Numbered from the stretch's first letter, positions 1 to 10,954 are shown. The stretch is 64,000 nt of DNA from Rutidosis leptorrhynchoides (GCF_046630445.1 NC_092342.1:85505001-85569000); one strand, 5' to 3'. Numbers and translations are program-made. Notes: generated by a model from the sequence alone, not told the origin.

Positions 1-2298
1 TCAAATACTTCACATACTTGAATGACATTTTGTGGCATTTCATCACGTTGACTTATTTTTCCGGCCCTTTGACAAGCATCACAGGATTTTCAAAGAAGGT
101 GTGCATCTTTAAAAATTGTAGGCCAATAGAATCCAGCATCGTAAACTTTTCTTGCTGTGAGCTGAGGCCCATAATGCCCTCCTGTTGGTCCTGTGTGACA
201 ATGGTTTAAAATTTGACTAGCTTCATCTCCGAATACACATCGGCGTATTATTCCATCGGGATAACTTTTAAACAAATGTGGATCTTCCCAGAAATAGTGT
301 TTTATATCACTAAAGAATTTTTTTCGTTTTTGGTACGATAATCCTTTTTTAAGGAATCCACATACTAAGTAGTTTGCATATTCTACAAACCATGAAATTT
401 CATTATAATCTATCTTCAATAGATATTCATCAGGAAAGTTGTCTTGTATGGCCGATTCATTCAGAACTTCTAATTCAGGATTTTCAAGATGAGAAAGATG
501 ATCAGCGGCGAGATTTTCTGCTCCCTTTTTATCTCGGATTTCAATATCGAACTCTTGTAAGAGTAAGATCCAACGGATTAATCTTGGTTTGGCATCTTGT
601 TTTGAAAATAGGTATCTAAGAGCAGAATGGTCGGTATAGACCACCGTTTTTGCTAGAACGAGATATGAACGAAATTTGTCAAAAGCAAAGACAATAGCAA
701 GGAGTTCTTTTTCAGTAGTTATATAGTTCGTTTGTGCTCCTTGTAACGTCTTACTAGCATAATAAATAGGTTGAAATCGTTTTTCAATCCTTTGTCCTAA
801 AACGGCTCCCATTGCAAATTCACTTGCATCGCACATTAGTTCAAACGGTAGATTCCAATTTGGAGTTATCATGATCGGCTCATTAGTGAGTTTTTCTTTA
901 AGAATATTAAAAGATTTGATGCATTCATCCGAAAAGATGAATGGAGCATCCTTTTCTAGGAGTTTATTCATAGGAGTGGCAATTTTAGAAAAATCTTTTA
1001 TGAAACGTCGGTAAAAACCGGCATGCCCTAGAAAACTCCTAACTAACCGGCATACCCTAGAAAACTCCTAACTCCTCTAACATTGGTGGGTTGTGGAAGT
1101 TTAGCAATTACATCTACTTTAGCTCTATCCACTTCAATTCCTTCCTTTGAAATTTTATGACCAAGAACGATGCCTTCTTTAACCATGAAATGGCATTTCT
1201 CCCAATTAAGTACTAGATTTGATTGTTCGCATCTAATAAGCATTCGTTCAAGATTAACTAGACATGATTCAAATGTATCATCGAAGACTAAAAAGTCATC
1301 CATGAAAACTTCCATGCATTCTTCTATCATGTCGTGAAAAATCGCCATCATGCACCTTTGAAAGGTTGCAGGGGTGTTGCAAAGTCCAAATGGCATGCGT
1401 TTGTAAGCAGAAGTACCATAAGGGCACGTGAATGTGGTTTTCTCTTGGTCCTCGGGTGCTATTGGAATTTGAAAATATCCGGAAAAACCATCAAGAAAAA
1501 AATAGTAACTATTTCCGGCTAATCTTTCCAACATTTGATCAATGAAAGGTAAGGGAAAGTGATCTTTTCTGGTGGCGTCATTTAATTTTCTATAATCAAT
1601 ACAAACACGCCATCCTGTTACAGTCCTAGTAGGAATAACCTCATTTTTCTCATTTGTGATGACAGTCATGCCACCTTCTTAGGTACGCATTGAACTGGGC
1701 TTACACGTGGACTATCAGAGATTGGATAATTTAAACCTGCATCAAGCAGTTTAATAATTTCTTTCTTAAAAACATCTTGCATGTTTGGATTTAGTCTTCG
1801 TTGGCGTTGCACATACGTTTTATGACCTTCTTCCATAAGGATTTTATGTGTGCAATACGAAGGACTTATTCCTTTAATATCATGAATCTTCCATGCAATA
1901 GCTAGTTTATGAGCTTTTAGCACATAAATGAGTTGAGATTTTTCATTTTCAGTAAGAGAAGACGATATTATTAAAGGTAATTCAGATTCACCATGTAAAT
2001 AAGCATATTCCAAATGGTTTGGAAGTGGCTTTAACTCTAATGTCGGTGGTTCTTCTATCGATGATTTATATCGATATCTGTCTTCTTCTTTTAGCATTTG
2101 AATTTCTTCTGTTGTTGGTTCATATCCATTAGCCATAAGTGTAGCTAATATTTCAGTTTCATCAATTGGTTCAGTTCCTTCTCCTAAAGAACATTCTCCT
2201 GTTCCTTGTAATTCTGGAAATTCTTCTAAAAATTCTGCATGTAAATCTATAGTTTGAATATAATAACATGTATCATCTGCAGATTGCGGTTGTTGCAT
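1..2298 (-). pseudogene. pol: Athila-1 pol: reverse transcriptase, RNase H, start of integrase (broken)
   Basis: The first block (2298-1666) is the protease-RT linker and RT fingers, ending near SPVQCVPKK. The next (1669-1043) holds the RT palm, with the motif A aspartate in FLDGFSGY and the active-site pair in FMDDF. The block 971-90 holds RNase H ([26 protein letters not shown]) and the integrase zinc-binding region ([12 protein letters not shown]). The frame breaks between the second and third blocks at a 29-bp tandem duplication (1016-1073), which shifts frame. In the integrase HHCC region a TGC cysteine codon has become TGA near position 88. Athila-2 supplies the comparison for both lesions. 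The catalytic RT residues are still present; the polyprotein is not. Confidence 0.85.
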
Positions 2299-2915
2299 TG
2301 CTCTATCAACAGAAAAGGTAACACTCTCGTCCTCTATACTTAGGGTCAGTTTTTTTTACCAAAAACGTCTATTATTGCTTTAGCTGTGTTTAAGAATGGT
2401 CTTCCTAATATGAGAGGAACTCGAGAATCTTCTTCCATATCCAGAATAACAAAATCTACTGGAAATACTAAAGTACCAACTTTAACTATCATGTTCTCTA
2501 TTATCCCTCTAGGATATTTTACTGATCTATCGGCTAGTTATATACTTATTTGTGTTGGTTTCAATTATCCAAGGTCTAGTTTAGCGTATAGTGAATACGA
2601 CATTAGATTTAAACTAGCACCTAAGTCTGCCAATGCTTCTATTGAACTAAGACTACCCAGAAAACATGGAATTGTGAAACTTCCTGGATCAGATAATTTT
2701 TCTGGTATCTTATTCAAAAGCACTGCAGAACAATTAGCATTCATAGTAACAGCCGAGAGTTCTTTCATTTTCTTTCTATTTGTGATTAGATCTTTCAAGA
2801 ATTTAGCATATCTAGGCATTCCTGAAATTACATCAATGAAAGGAAGATTGACTTTTATTTGTTTAAATATATCCAAGAATTTGGATTGCTCGGCTTCAAG
2901 TCTTTCTTTTCTCAT
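2299..2915 (-). pseudogene. Athila-1 aspartic protease domain (broken)
   Basis: The open stretch 2915-2565 contains the retropepsin active site ALADLGASLNLM, the DLGAS form seen in Athila elements. It then meets a TAA stop just after LDLG, at about 2562-2565. The homologous protein in Athila-2 continues through LADRSVKYPRG and LILGRPF, so the stop removes the C-terminal half of the protease, including the conserved flap and dimerisation part. Sequence homologous to that half persists in broken frame down to about 2300. In an intact element this region would be processed from the Gag-Pol polyprotein. Confidence 0.8.
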
Positions 2916-3067
2916 TTTACTCGGGTAAGGAAGTGGTGGTTGGTATGGTTTAACATAAGGTTTAGCTTTAATTGTGTTATCTTCATTAACCTTTTCAACT
3001 ACCGGTTCTGTTTCCTTATCTTGTTCAGATTGTAGTTCTTGTGGAGTAGGAATAGCTTCATCAGAAA

Positions 3068-4732
3068 TTACAGGTATTTCAGGTGATTTAAGTGTAATAC
3101 CACTTCTTGTGGTAATGCTTTAGCTGTTTCATTCCGGGGGTTAGCATTTGTATCACTAGGTAGACTTCCTGGTTTTCCTTCACCTATTAACCTTGCTAGG
3201 TTACTTACTTCTTGTTCCAGATTTTGAATAGAAGCTTGTTGATTTCTAAATGCTTGAGCATTTTGTTCATTGGTTTGTTTCTGAGATGTGAAAAACTGTG
3301 TTTGAGATTCAACTAGCTTTGACATCGTATCTTCTAAATTTGGCTTATTATCATCGGTTTGTGGTGGTTTGTTTTGAAAAATAGGTCTTTGCTGATTGTA
3401 AGTATTATTGGATACTTGTTGATTACTAGGACCTTGTTGATTATTGTATGGAACATTTCGGTTATAATTATGGTTTTGATTGTAGATTGGTCTTGGCGGT
3501 TGATAATTATTCTGATAATTATTTCCAGGCCTTTGGTTTATGTATGAAACATTCTCTCTTTGTTCCATTGTTAGTTCAATACTGAGACAATATTTTGTTA
3601 AATGTGGTCCTCCACACTGCTCACAACTAATTTGTATTGAGTGAATATCTTTAGTCATCTTTTCCATTCGTCTCTCAACAGCATCTATCTTTGCAGAAAT
3701 GGAATTGAAGTCATGGCTAGAATCGGCTCTAGCCGCTTTAGATGATCTAACGATATCTTTTTCTTGGTGCCACTCATGTGAGTGGGAAGCGGTGTTATCA
3801 ATAATTTTGTAAGCGTCAGTTGCGGTTTTCTTCATAATAGAACCACCAGCTGCTATATCGATGTCTTTCCTTGTAGTGATGTCACATCCTTGATAGAATA
3901 TTTGTACTATTTGACAAGTGTCTAAACCATGTTGCGGACATCCTCTTAATAACTTTCCAAATCTTGACCACGCTTCATATAGAGTTTCATTTGGCTTTTG
4001 TGTAAACGTAACAATTTCTCCTTGAAGTCTCACGGCTTTAGATGCCGGAAAGAATTGTTTAAGAAATTTTTCAACTAAAACGTCTCATGTATCAATCGCC
4101 CCTTCAGGTAACGATTCTAACCAATCTTTGGCTTCTCCCTTTAAAGTCCAGGGAAATAACATGAGATATATATGTTCATCCTCCACTTCTCGGATTTTAA
4201 ATAGTGTACAGATCCTATTAAAGGTACGAAGATGTTCTTTTGGATCTTTCTTCGGCGCACCAATAAATTGGCATTGATTAGTTACCATGTGTAGGATTTG
4301 TCCTTTAATTTCATAATCTGGCGCATTAATGTTCTGTTGAGTAATTGCGTGACCTTGGCCAGTGCGTTTAGCTCTCATTCGGTCTTCTATACTTAGAGGT
4401 TCCAGATTCTCCATAATTGAATTTGTTGAATCTGAATCACTAGAGGATTCTTATTTAATGGTTGGTTCCTCGACAATCTCTGTTTGAATGATTGGTGATT
4501 CCGGAGGAAAGATTAATGGTTCAGGATCTCTGAATCGTCCCTGAATATTCTCCGGGTTCTCAATTGTGAGGTCGGGTTCAAAAAATGGATTATCGGAAAT
4601 TTGAATTGGAGTACTTGGTCGACTAGATGACGATTCTGAAGAAAAATCAACGGCGATAATATTTGCAAGATGTCTTGATCGAGTTATAGGTGGTGAACGT
4701 ACAAAAGGTGGTGAACGTTTTGCTCGGTGCAT
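3068..4732 (-). pseudogene. gag: Athila-1 gag (three in-frame segments, nonsense mutations)
   Basis: The start is taken at ATG 4732 (MHRAKRSPPF), which aligns with the start in Athila-2. The capsid core includes LMLFPWTLKGEAKDWLESLP and ETLYEAWSRFGKLLRGCPQHG, the usual Athila Gag pattern. A cysteine-histidine cluster, CEQCGGPHLTKYC, stands where a zinc knuckle would be, with one residue fewer than the classical spacing. A long Asn/Gln-rich tract follows. Two stops separate the segments: one just after EEPTIK near 4448 and one after EGAIDT near 4083, where Athila-2 has a tryptophan codon. The product would package element RNA; this copy cannot give a full-length protein. Confidence 0.83.
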
Positions 4733-6010
4733 TCACTGAATATCCTATTAGTTATAAAAGATAAAAATTATATAAGTTATCAAATTAATAGACTTTTCTG
4801 CTTTTTCCCACGTTTCGAATAGCCAATAGATGCAGCAGGGAACCAGAACCCTTTAAATCGGAAGCTCACAACTCAGCCACTAACAAATCCAACTATTTCT
4901 ACGAAGCAGAAAATTTGGATGTCTATCAATTTAACCACTTAAAATAATTTTTCGTTGAAATTTAATGAAATTTTAGAGAAGAAATAGAAAAAAAAATCTA
5001 AGTCATAAAAACTAGAGCGGCGAAAAATAAGAAAGAAAAAGAGCGCGTCGAAAAATGTTGACAAATAAATAGTCAAAAAATAATAAAAAGAACGTAGCGC
5101 GTCTAAACTTAAAAGTCTAAAAACTAAGAATTAAAAGTTGCGTCTAAATATATTAAAGCTTAAAAGAAAAACTATATCCCAAATGGCAAAAACTTAAAAA
5201 GGTACTAAAATTTTTAAAAACGGCGTCGCAAAATTCTAAAGCACCTAAATCTTAGTCTTAAGAAAAAGCACTTAAGGGATTTTACGGCAAAGCCTAAAAA
5301 TCTAGAAATAAAAATAACTTTGGCAAAAACTATGACTTAAAACTAAATACGAGAGAAAAATACAAATATTGCGCTAAAACAAATAAAAAGATACAAAATA
5401 TAAAAATAAACTTGAAGTTGTAAAAAGTACAATTTTTATAAAAATATTATTTTTATATTATTTATTTTATAAAAGTATTAATTTTATATATTTATTAAAA
5501 CTAATTAAACTAAATATATAAATTAAATACTAAAACTAAACTTAATTAATTAAATAAACAAAACCTAATTAGGGTTATAATAATAATAATTAAAATATAC
5601 TCCGTAATTAATGCTGAATTAGGTCAAACCTGGCGTGTTAGGTACTTTCATGCGATCGCATGAATTTTTGCCTTCGGGCTCATGCAGTCACATGAGCTAG
5701 GGTTTCGGGCCAAATGCTGGGCTGCTACAGTACTGGACCGAGTAATTTTATATTTAATTTTTTTTCTGTTTTAAGATTATATAAAATATATATAAAACTT
5801 AAATACAAATTTAATTTTAAAACCTAAAATAAATATACTTTTTAACTTTATATATATTTAACAACTCTTAAAAACAAATATATAGATTTTTTATATTTTC
5901 TTTTTATATTTTTGATTTTTAATATTTAAAACGTATATTTTTTTTATACAAAGAACTTAAAAAAAATCTTTTTTTATATATATAGCGTTTCGCTTCCGGC
6001 GTTTTAGTGA
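4733..6010 (-). other. Athila-1 untranslated leader between PBS and gag
   Basis: About 1.3 kb of strongly A/T-rich sequence with no meaningful reading frame. It holds a perfect 16-bp palindrome at 5648-5663 (TCATGCGATCGCATGA) and a degraded partner at 5679-5696. The pair resembles the pair found upstream of the LTR TATA box. The corresponding leader of Athila-2 (29947-31243) is clearly homologous but has diverged by many small indels. Confidence 0.6.
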
Positions 6011-6027
6011 CCCCGGCAGCGGCGCCA
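6011..6027 (-). promoter_or_regulatory. Athila-1 primer-binding site (tRNA-Asp type)
   Basis: On the minus strand the sequence TGGCGCCGCTGCCGGGG lies 8 nt downstream of the 5' LTR end. It matches the complement of the plant tRNA-Asp 3' end (TGGCGCCGTTGCCGGG) with one mismatch. This is the PBS usual for Athila elements. It shows that the adjacent LTR serves Athila-1 as its 5' LTR. Confidence 0.82.
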
Positions 6028-7450
6028 AAAATACTTGATGTGTGCGAGGTGGTGTATAAAATAGTTATATTTTTACTACGAAATACTACGAAATATTACA
6101 CAAGTTTTATTAATTTACGGATGGGATATACCTAAACCTTGTACAACACTTATAGGCAGTGTACCTAATCGTACAGTAGTGTAGTTTTTAGTAAGTTCGG
6201 TTCGTTCCACAGAGAGACTTAAACTAGTTCAACGCTAAATTAGTTTTAAAAACTATATTTGTAAAAATACAAAAAAATATATAAGTAATATTATTATTAT
6301 AAAAAGGGGGTTTTACCGTTTAATGACCAGTTTGTCGATTTTAAACCTTAAGTCGCAGTTAAAACCTAATGTAAAATAATAAAAATAAATATAACTTAAT
6401 TTAAAGCGTAAATTAAATAACGATAATGAAATTGCGATAAATAAAAGTGCGATAAAATAAAATTGCGATAATTAAAGAGTACGATAATTAAAAATACAAT
6501 TAAATAAAATGACAATAAATAAAAGTGCGATAATTAAAAGTGCAATTAAATATGAAATATATAAATTATGCTTATTTAAACTTCCGTAATCATGATGTTT
6601 GACGTGTTAATTTTAGTTTATTCCCATGGGTTAATTGTCCTTTGTCCTGGATTATTCAATATGTCCATCCGGTTTTTGTCCATAACAGTCCATCAGTCAT
6701 AAATACAAAGTGCGAGTGTCCTCGTCAAATTATCCTTATATCCGAAGTCAAATATTCCAACTAATTGGGGACTTAAACTGTAACAAGGTCTTAATACTTT
6801 GTTTAATAATTACACCAGGTTATCGACTGCGTGTAACCCAAGATTTTAATACTTTGTTAACAATTACGCCAAGTGTCCTTGTACATAATTCACCCCTGTT
6901 TTAATAAGTCTATTAACTATTAATCCATTCCCGTGTCCGGTTAAATGAACGATTATTCGTACATATAAATATCCCGCCCATCGGGTCCGATCGAGTGTAT
7001 ATGGTTATTTATAGGTACGTCCAATTGTAAATCTCTATATTAAATTAACAAACTATCATTTAATTAAACAAATATAAAGCTCATTAATAGCCCATAGTCT
7101 AATTTTCACAAGTGTCGTTCTTTTGTCCAAACCCCAATTATGGTACAAAACCCAATTAACCAATTTTAATATTTAGCCCAACATCACGATTATTTCGACA
7201 TTAAATAAGCATAATAATAACTTAGCAACGAGACATTAAATTAAAAATAACATTAACCATAACTTACAGTGATTAAAAATAGCGTAGCGTTACACAGACA
7301 GAATTTCGACTTACACCCTTACAATATTCGCTAACATACCCTTATTATTAGAATTTAAAATTAAAATTAAAATTATAATATATATATATTATACGAGTGA
7401 GATAGAGAGAAAGATATATGGATGTGTAAAATCATCACCAAACTGCGAAA

Positions 7451-7456
7451 TTTATA
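7451..7456 (-). promoter_or_regulatory. Probable TATA box of the Athila-1 LTR
   Basis: The minus strand reads CTATAAATT here. Athila-2 has CTATAAAAGG at the matching place (32708-32714). In both, the box is 22-23 bp downstream of the conserved palindrome pair, which supports a core promoter. A start site about 30 bp further downstream is expected but not shown. Confidence 0.5.
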
Positions 7457-7477
7457 GGACCTGAGCTGAAAAAGTGT

Positions 7478-7526
7478 GCCATGCGATCGCATGGCTTTTG
7501 TGCCTCCAGGCCATGCGATCGCATGG
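7478..7526. promoter_or_regulatory. Paired palindromes upstream of the Athila-1 LTR TATA box
   Basis: Two perfect copies of CCATGCGATCGCATGG occur at 7479-7494 and 7511-7526, the first extendable to 18 bp. They are separated by 16 bp and end 22 bp upstream of the TATA box. Athila-2 keeps the same arrangement (32738-32787). The position suggests binding sites for a dimeric transcription factor, or a structured element; the factor is not known. Confidence 0.55.
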
Positions 7527-8146
7527 AGGTAGGTACCAGCTCACATTTTTTTGTTCACAAGCTTGTCGACGTTTTAATAAATAAATATAATATATAAATA
7601 ATTATAAGAATTATTTAAATATTATATTATATTTATATGCATAGCTGATTTGTAATTTTTAGTCCGTTGCGTTGAGCATTGAGAGTTGACTCTGGTTCCG
7701 GTTCCGGATTTTCGAACGTCCTTGCGTACAATTTAATATCTTGTATTTTGCGTTTCGCGTCTTGTACTCTTGTAATTTTGAGACGTTTCTCATCAATAAT
7801 TTAAACCACTTTTATTGTACTTTGTACTTTTGAGCTTTTTGGTCGTTTGCGTCTTCAATTCGTCGAATTTGTCTTTTGTCTTCACCTTTTATTATTTAAA
7901 CGAATATTACTTGTACGTAGAATAATTGCAACTAAAAGCTTGTCTTTCTTGAGGGATAATGCTATGAAATATATGTTCGTTTTTAACATTATCAGCAGTG
8001 ATGTAATAAATTTTTGTATGATATCAATAATTTTGGTTACGCATACCTAATTTTATTGAATACCAATTTAATACTTTATAGCGAACGATTTAGCGTTTAT
8101 TATCAAAAGGTTAAAAACAATAAAAATAAAAATAAAAATTGTACAT

Positions 8147-8155
8147 ACTTACCTG
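8147..8155 (-). promoter_or_regulatory. Candidate 5' splice site downstream of the post-integrase ORF
   Basis: The minus strand reads CAG|GTAAGTATG, an excellent match to the plant donor consensus, followed by T-rich sequence as is usual for plant introns. It lies about 13 bp after the stop of the 138-aa ORF. Some Athila-like elements splice to express a 3' ORF, so the site may be functional. No acceptor was identified. Confidence 0.35.
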
Positions 8156-8168
8156 TGAGAAAGAATTC

Positions 8169-8585
8169 TCAGAGACCTACTTTAGCTGACTCATAGGAGA
8201 GTCGTGTGATTTGGTTCTCCATAGCTACATAAGCATAACCTCGATTATTCAATAACTTTTCTTGTAAACATATGAACGGTCCTTCTCTGCATAGAGTAAC
8301 AAATTCGGTATTTGAATATGTTTGATTGTTCGAACATTTACCTTCATGTGACCATTTTTCGCATTTATGACATCTTTCAAGGTGTCGTGCTCTTCTTTTT
8401 ATTGCGGATTTTGATTTTCCTTTACCAAAATGTATCTTATGATGATTGTTCCTGAGTTCTTTTCTTACTCCGTCCATTTTGCCTCTTATGAATGATACCA
8501 ATTCACTCGGAAGGGTGTCATTATTACGTTTAGTAATCATAGTGTGTAGTAGTAGACCCTGGTTCAGATCAAAGGAATTCTTCAT
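8169..8585 (-). CDS. Athila-2 post-integrase ORF, 138 aa, unknown function
   Basis: This frame lies downstream of integrase in the element's transcription order, where many Athila elements carry an env-like gene. The protein is basic, with a cluster KGKSKSAIKRRARHL directly before a possible metal-binding motif CHKCEKWSHEGKC (Cys-X2-Cys-X4-His-X3-Cys). That is one residue shorter than the classical retroviral zinc knuckle. No signal peptide or transmembrane segment is apparent, so it does not look like an envelope protein. Nucleic-acid binding is a reasonable guess only. It is separated from integrase by about 170 bp of non-coding sequence. The start at MKNSFDLNQ is simply the first ATG. Confidence 0.45.
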   Translation of the reverse strand: MKNSFDLNQGLLLHTMITKRNNDTLPSELVSFIRGKMDGVRKELRNNHHKIHFGKGKSKSAIKRRARHLERCHKCEKWSHEGKCSNNQTYSNTEFVTLCREGPFICLQEKLLNNRGYAYVAMENQITRLSYESAKVGL

Positions 8586-8756
8586 CTCGTAAAACCTAAA
8601 AGAAATAAAAATTCAAAATGGAGGGAGAAGACAAGTTCTTTAGGGTCTGCTAGGGAAAGACCATTCGGATTCCATTTTCGAGAACTACATGAGAACAGAA
8701 TATCTAACTCTAACAGAAATACATATTACCATAAAAAGATTCGAATCTTCCCACAC

Positions 8757-9692
8757 TTAGTTAGCTGTGGTGTCGAAATTGTGATTAACTTCATTTTCAA
8801 CTTTCATTAGATTATCTATGTAATGTTTAACTCTGTGACCATAAACTTTAAATTCAATCCCATTTGAATTTATTAATTCTACTGTTCCGTACGGGAAAAC
8901 TCTTTTGACTATGAATGGTCCAGACCATCTTGATTTCAATTTTTCAGGAAATAGCTTGAATCGTGAATTGAAAAGAAGAACTCTGTCTACTTCCTTAAAT
9001 TCTTTTGAACTTCTGATTCTTTTATCATGCCATTTCTTCGTTCTTTCTTTATAGATTAACGAATTTTCGTAAGCTTCATGTCTCAATTCTTCTAATTCAT
9101 TTAATTGGTTTAACCGTAGACGTCCGGCTTCATGTAAATCAAGATTACATGTCTTCAAAGCCCAAAATGCTTTGTGGTCAATTTTTACTGGAAGGTGACA
9201 TGCTTTTCCGTAAACGAGTCTAAAAGGTGTGGTGCCAATTGGAGTTTTGTAGGCTGTTCTAAAAGCCCGGAGTGCATCCTCCAATTTCATGGACCATTTC
9301 TTCGGATTTGATCCTACGGTTTTCTCTAGAAAACATTTTAATGCTCGGTTGGTATTTTCAACTTGTCCACTTGTTTGTGGATGATAAGCGGTTGAGATTT
9401 TATGAGTTACTCCATATCTTTTGAGAAATTTATCAAGTTGATTATTACAAAAATGAGTACCCCGATCACTTATTAAAGCTTTCGGTGTTTCGAACCTCGC
9501 AAAAAGATGTTTTACGAAGTTGACTACAACTCGTGCATCGTTAGTTGGGAGAGCTTGTGCTTCCGCCCATTTAGATACATAAATAATGGCAACGAGAATG
9601 TAGAGATTATTATGAGATTTTGGAAATGGACCCATAAAGTCAATACCCCAAATGTCAAATACCTCACATACTTGAATGACATTTTGTGGCAT
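8757..9692 (-). pseudogene. int: Athila-2 integrase catalytic core and C-terminus
   Basis: This 311-residue open stretch covers the integrase core and C-terminal region. The DDE triad is complete: Asp18 in GIDFMGPFP, Asp76 in SDRGTHF and Glu112 in GQVENTN, with spacing D-57-D-35-[12 protein letters not shown] precedes the glutamate. The C-terminal half includes the SRWSGPF motif and ends after TTAN with no chromodomain, as expected for Athila. The N-terminal HHCC zinc domain lies upstream in broken sequence (9693-9890). Although the core reads through, it is only a fragment of a broken Gag-Pol. The apparent start at MPQNVIQ is an internal methionine. Confidence 0.85.
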
Positions 9693-10907
9693 TTCATCAC
9701 GTTGACTTATTTTTTCGGACCTTTGACAAGCATCACAGGATTTGCAAAGAAGGTGTGCGTCTTTGAAAATTGTAGGCTAATAGAATCCAGCGTCATAGAC
9801 TTTTCTTGCTGTGAGTTGAGGCCCATAATGCCCTCCTCTTGGTCCTGTGTGACAATGGTTTAAGATTTGACTGGCTTCATCCCCGAATACACATCAGCGT
9901 ATTATTCCATCGGGAAAACTTTTAAACAAATGTGGATCTTCCCAGAAATAGTGTTTTATATCACTAAAGAATTTCTTTCGTTTTTGGTACGACAACTCTT
10001 TTTCAAGGAATCCACATACTAAGTAGTTTGCATAGTCTGCAAACCATGGAATTTCACTATAATCTATCTTCAATAGATATTCATCAGGAAAGTTATCTTG
10101 TATGGCCGATTCATTTAGAACTTCTAATTCAGGATTTTCAAGACGAGAAAGATGATCATCGGCGAGATTCTCTGCTCCCTTTTTATCTCGGATTTCATTA
10201 TCGAACTCTTGTAAGAGTAAGATCCAACGGATTAATCGTGGTTTGGCATCTTGTTTTGAAAATAGGTATCTAAGAGCAGAATGGTCGGTATAGACCACCG
10301 TCTTAGCTAGAACGAGATATGAACGAAATTTGTCAAAAGCAAAGACAATAGCAAGGAGTTCTTTTTCAGTAGTTGTGTAATTTATTTGTTCTCCTTGTAA
10401 CGTCTTACTAGCGTAATAAATAGGTTGAAATCGTTTTTCAATCCTTTGTCCTAAAACGGCTCCCATTGCAAAATCATTTGCATCGCACATGAGTTCAAAT
10501 GGTAAATTCCAATTTGGAGTTATCATGATCGGCGCATTAGTGAGTTTTTCTTTAAGAATATTAAAAGATTTGATGCATTCATCTGAAAAGATGAATGGAG
10601 CATCCTTTTCTAGGAGTTTATTCATAGGAGTGGCAATTTTAGAAAAATCTTTTATGAAACGTCGGTAAAAACCGGCATGCCCTAGAAAACTCCTAACTCC
10701 TCTAACATTGGTGGTATGTGGAAGTTTAGCAATTACATCTACTTTAGCTTTATCCACTTCAATTCCTTCCTTTGAAATTTTATGACCAAGAACGATGCCT
10801 TCTTTAACCATGAAATGGCATTTCTCCCAATTAAGAACTAGATTTGATTGTTCACATCTAATAAGCATTCATTCAAGATTAACTAGACATGATTCAAATG
10901 TATCACC
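9693..10907 (-). pseudogene. pol: Athila-2 RT C-terminus, RNase H and integrase zinc domain (broken)
   Basis: It begins at the Tekay-A insertion point, which falls a few codons after the FMDDFSVF active site of RT. It continues through the RT thumb ([27 protein letters not shown]) and RNase H, with [15 protein letters not shown] and [12 protein letters not shown] stop after PDGIIR at about 9893 stands where Athila-1 has an arginine codon, a CGA-to-TGA change. Unlike Athila-1, this copy lacks the 29-bp duplication near the RT/RNase H junction and so gives the ancestral arrangement there. Confidence 0.83.
10903..10907. repeat. Target-site duplication TCACC, left copy
   Basis: TCACC here directly precedes the TG terminus at 10908, and the same five bases follow the CA terminus at 26503 (26504-26508). 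Athila-1 shows the uninterrupted site, so removing one copy plus everything between restores Athila pol. This proves that the whole 15.6-kb array lies within one integration footprint. Confidence 0.9.
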
Positions 10908-10954
10908 TGAAATGTCTCATTCATATTGATTATAAACGTTCCATATTAATTGAT
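10908..10954 (-). repeat. Tekay-A LTR remnant (3' tip only)
   Basis: These 47 bp match the outermost bases of the LTR at 23224 with one difference. At 10955 the sequence jumps straight into the Asn-rich part of gag. All of pol and about 3.2 kb of LTR are therefore missing between these points. Confidence 0.85.

Larger units (their letters stand above)
1..7994 (-). mobile_element. Athila-1: Ty3/gypsy Athila retrotransposon, 5' portion only
   Basis: Minus-strand element entering from the left edge. In transcription order it has a 5' LTR (6036-7994), a primer-binding site resembling the tRNA-Asp 3' end, a long AT-rich leader, gag, protease, reverse transcriptase, RNase H and the start of integrase. 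The rest of integrase and the 3' LTR lie outside the window. Athila membership rests on the RT signature FLDGFSGYFQIPIAP with FMDD, the DLGAS protease and the tRNA-Asp-type PBS. The five bases next to the LTR (7995-7999, GCAGT) would be one copy of the target duplication. gag and pol carry several stops, so this copy is not autonomous. It most likely inserted into the 3' region of Athila-2. Confidence 0.88.
6036..7994 (-). repeat. Athila-1 5' LTR
   Basis: A 1959-bp LTR. On the minus strand it starts TGATAATG and ends CACATCA, so it has the terminal inverted repeat TGAT/ATCA. The boundaries come from comparison with the Athila-2 LTR (31269-33255): similarity stops sharply at TTATCA on the right and at the PBS on the left. 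A probable TATA box lies at 7451-7456, with a pair of palindromes just upstream. The internal (AT)n tract that is greatly expanded in the Athila-2 LTR is short here (about 7378-7390). Confidence 0.83.
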
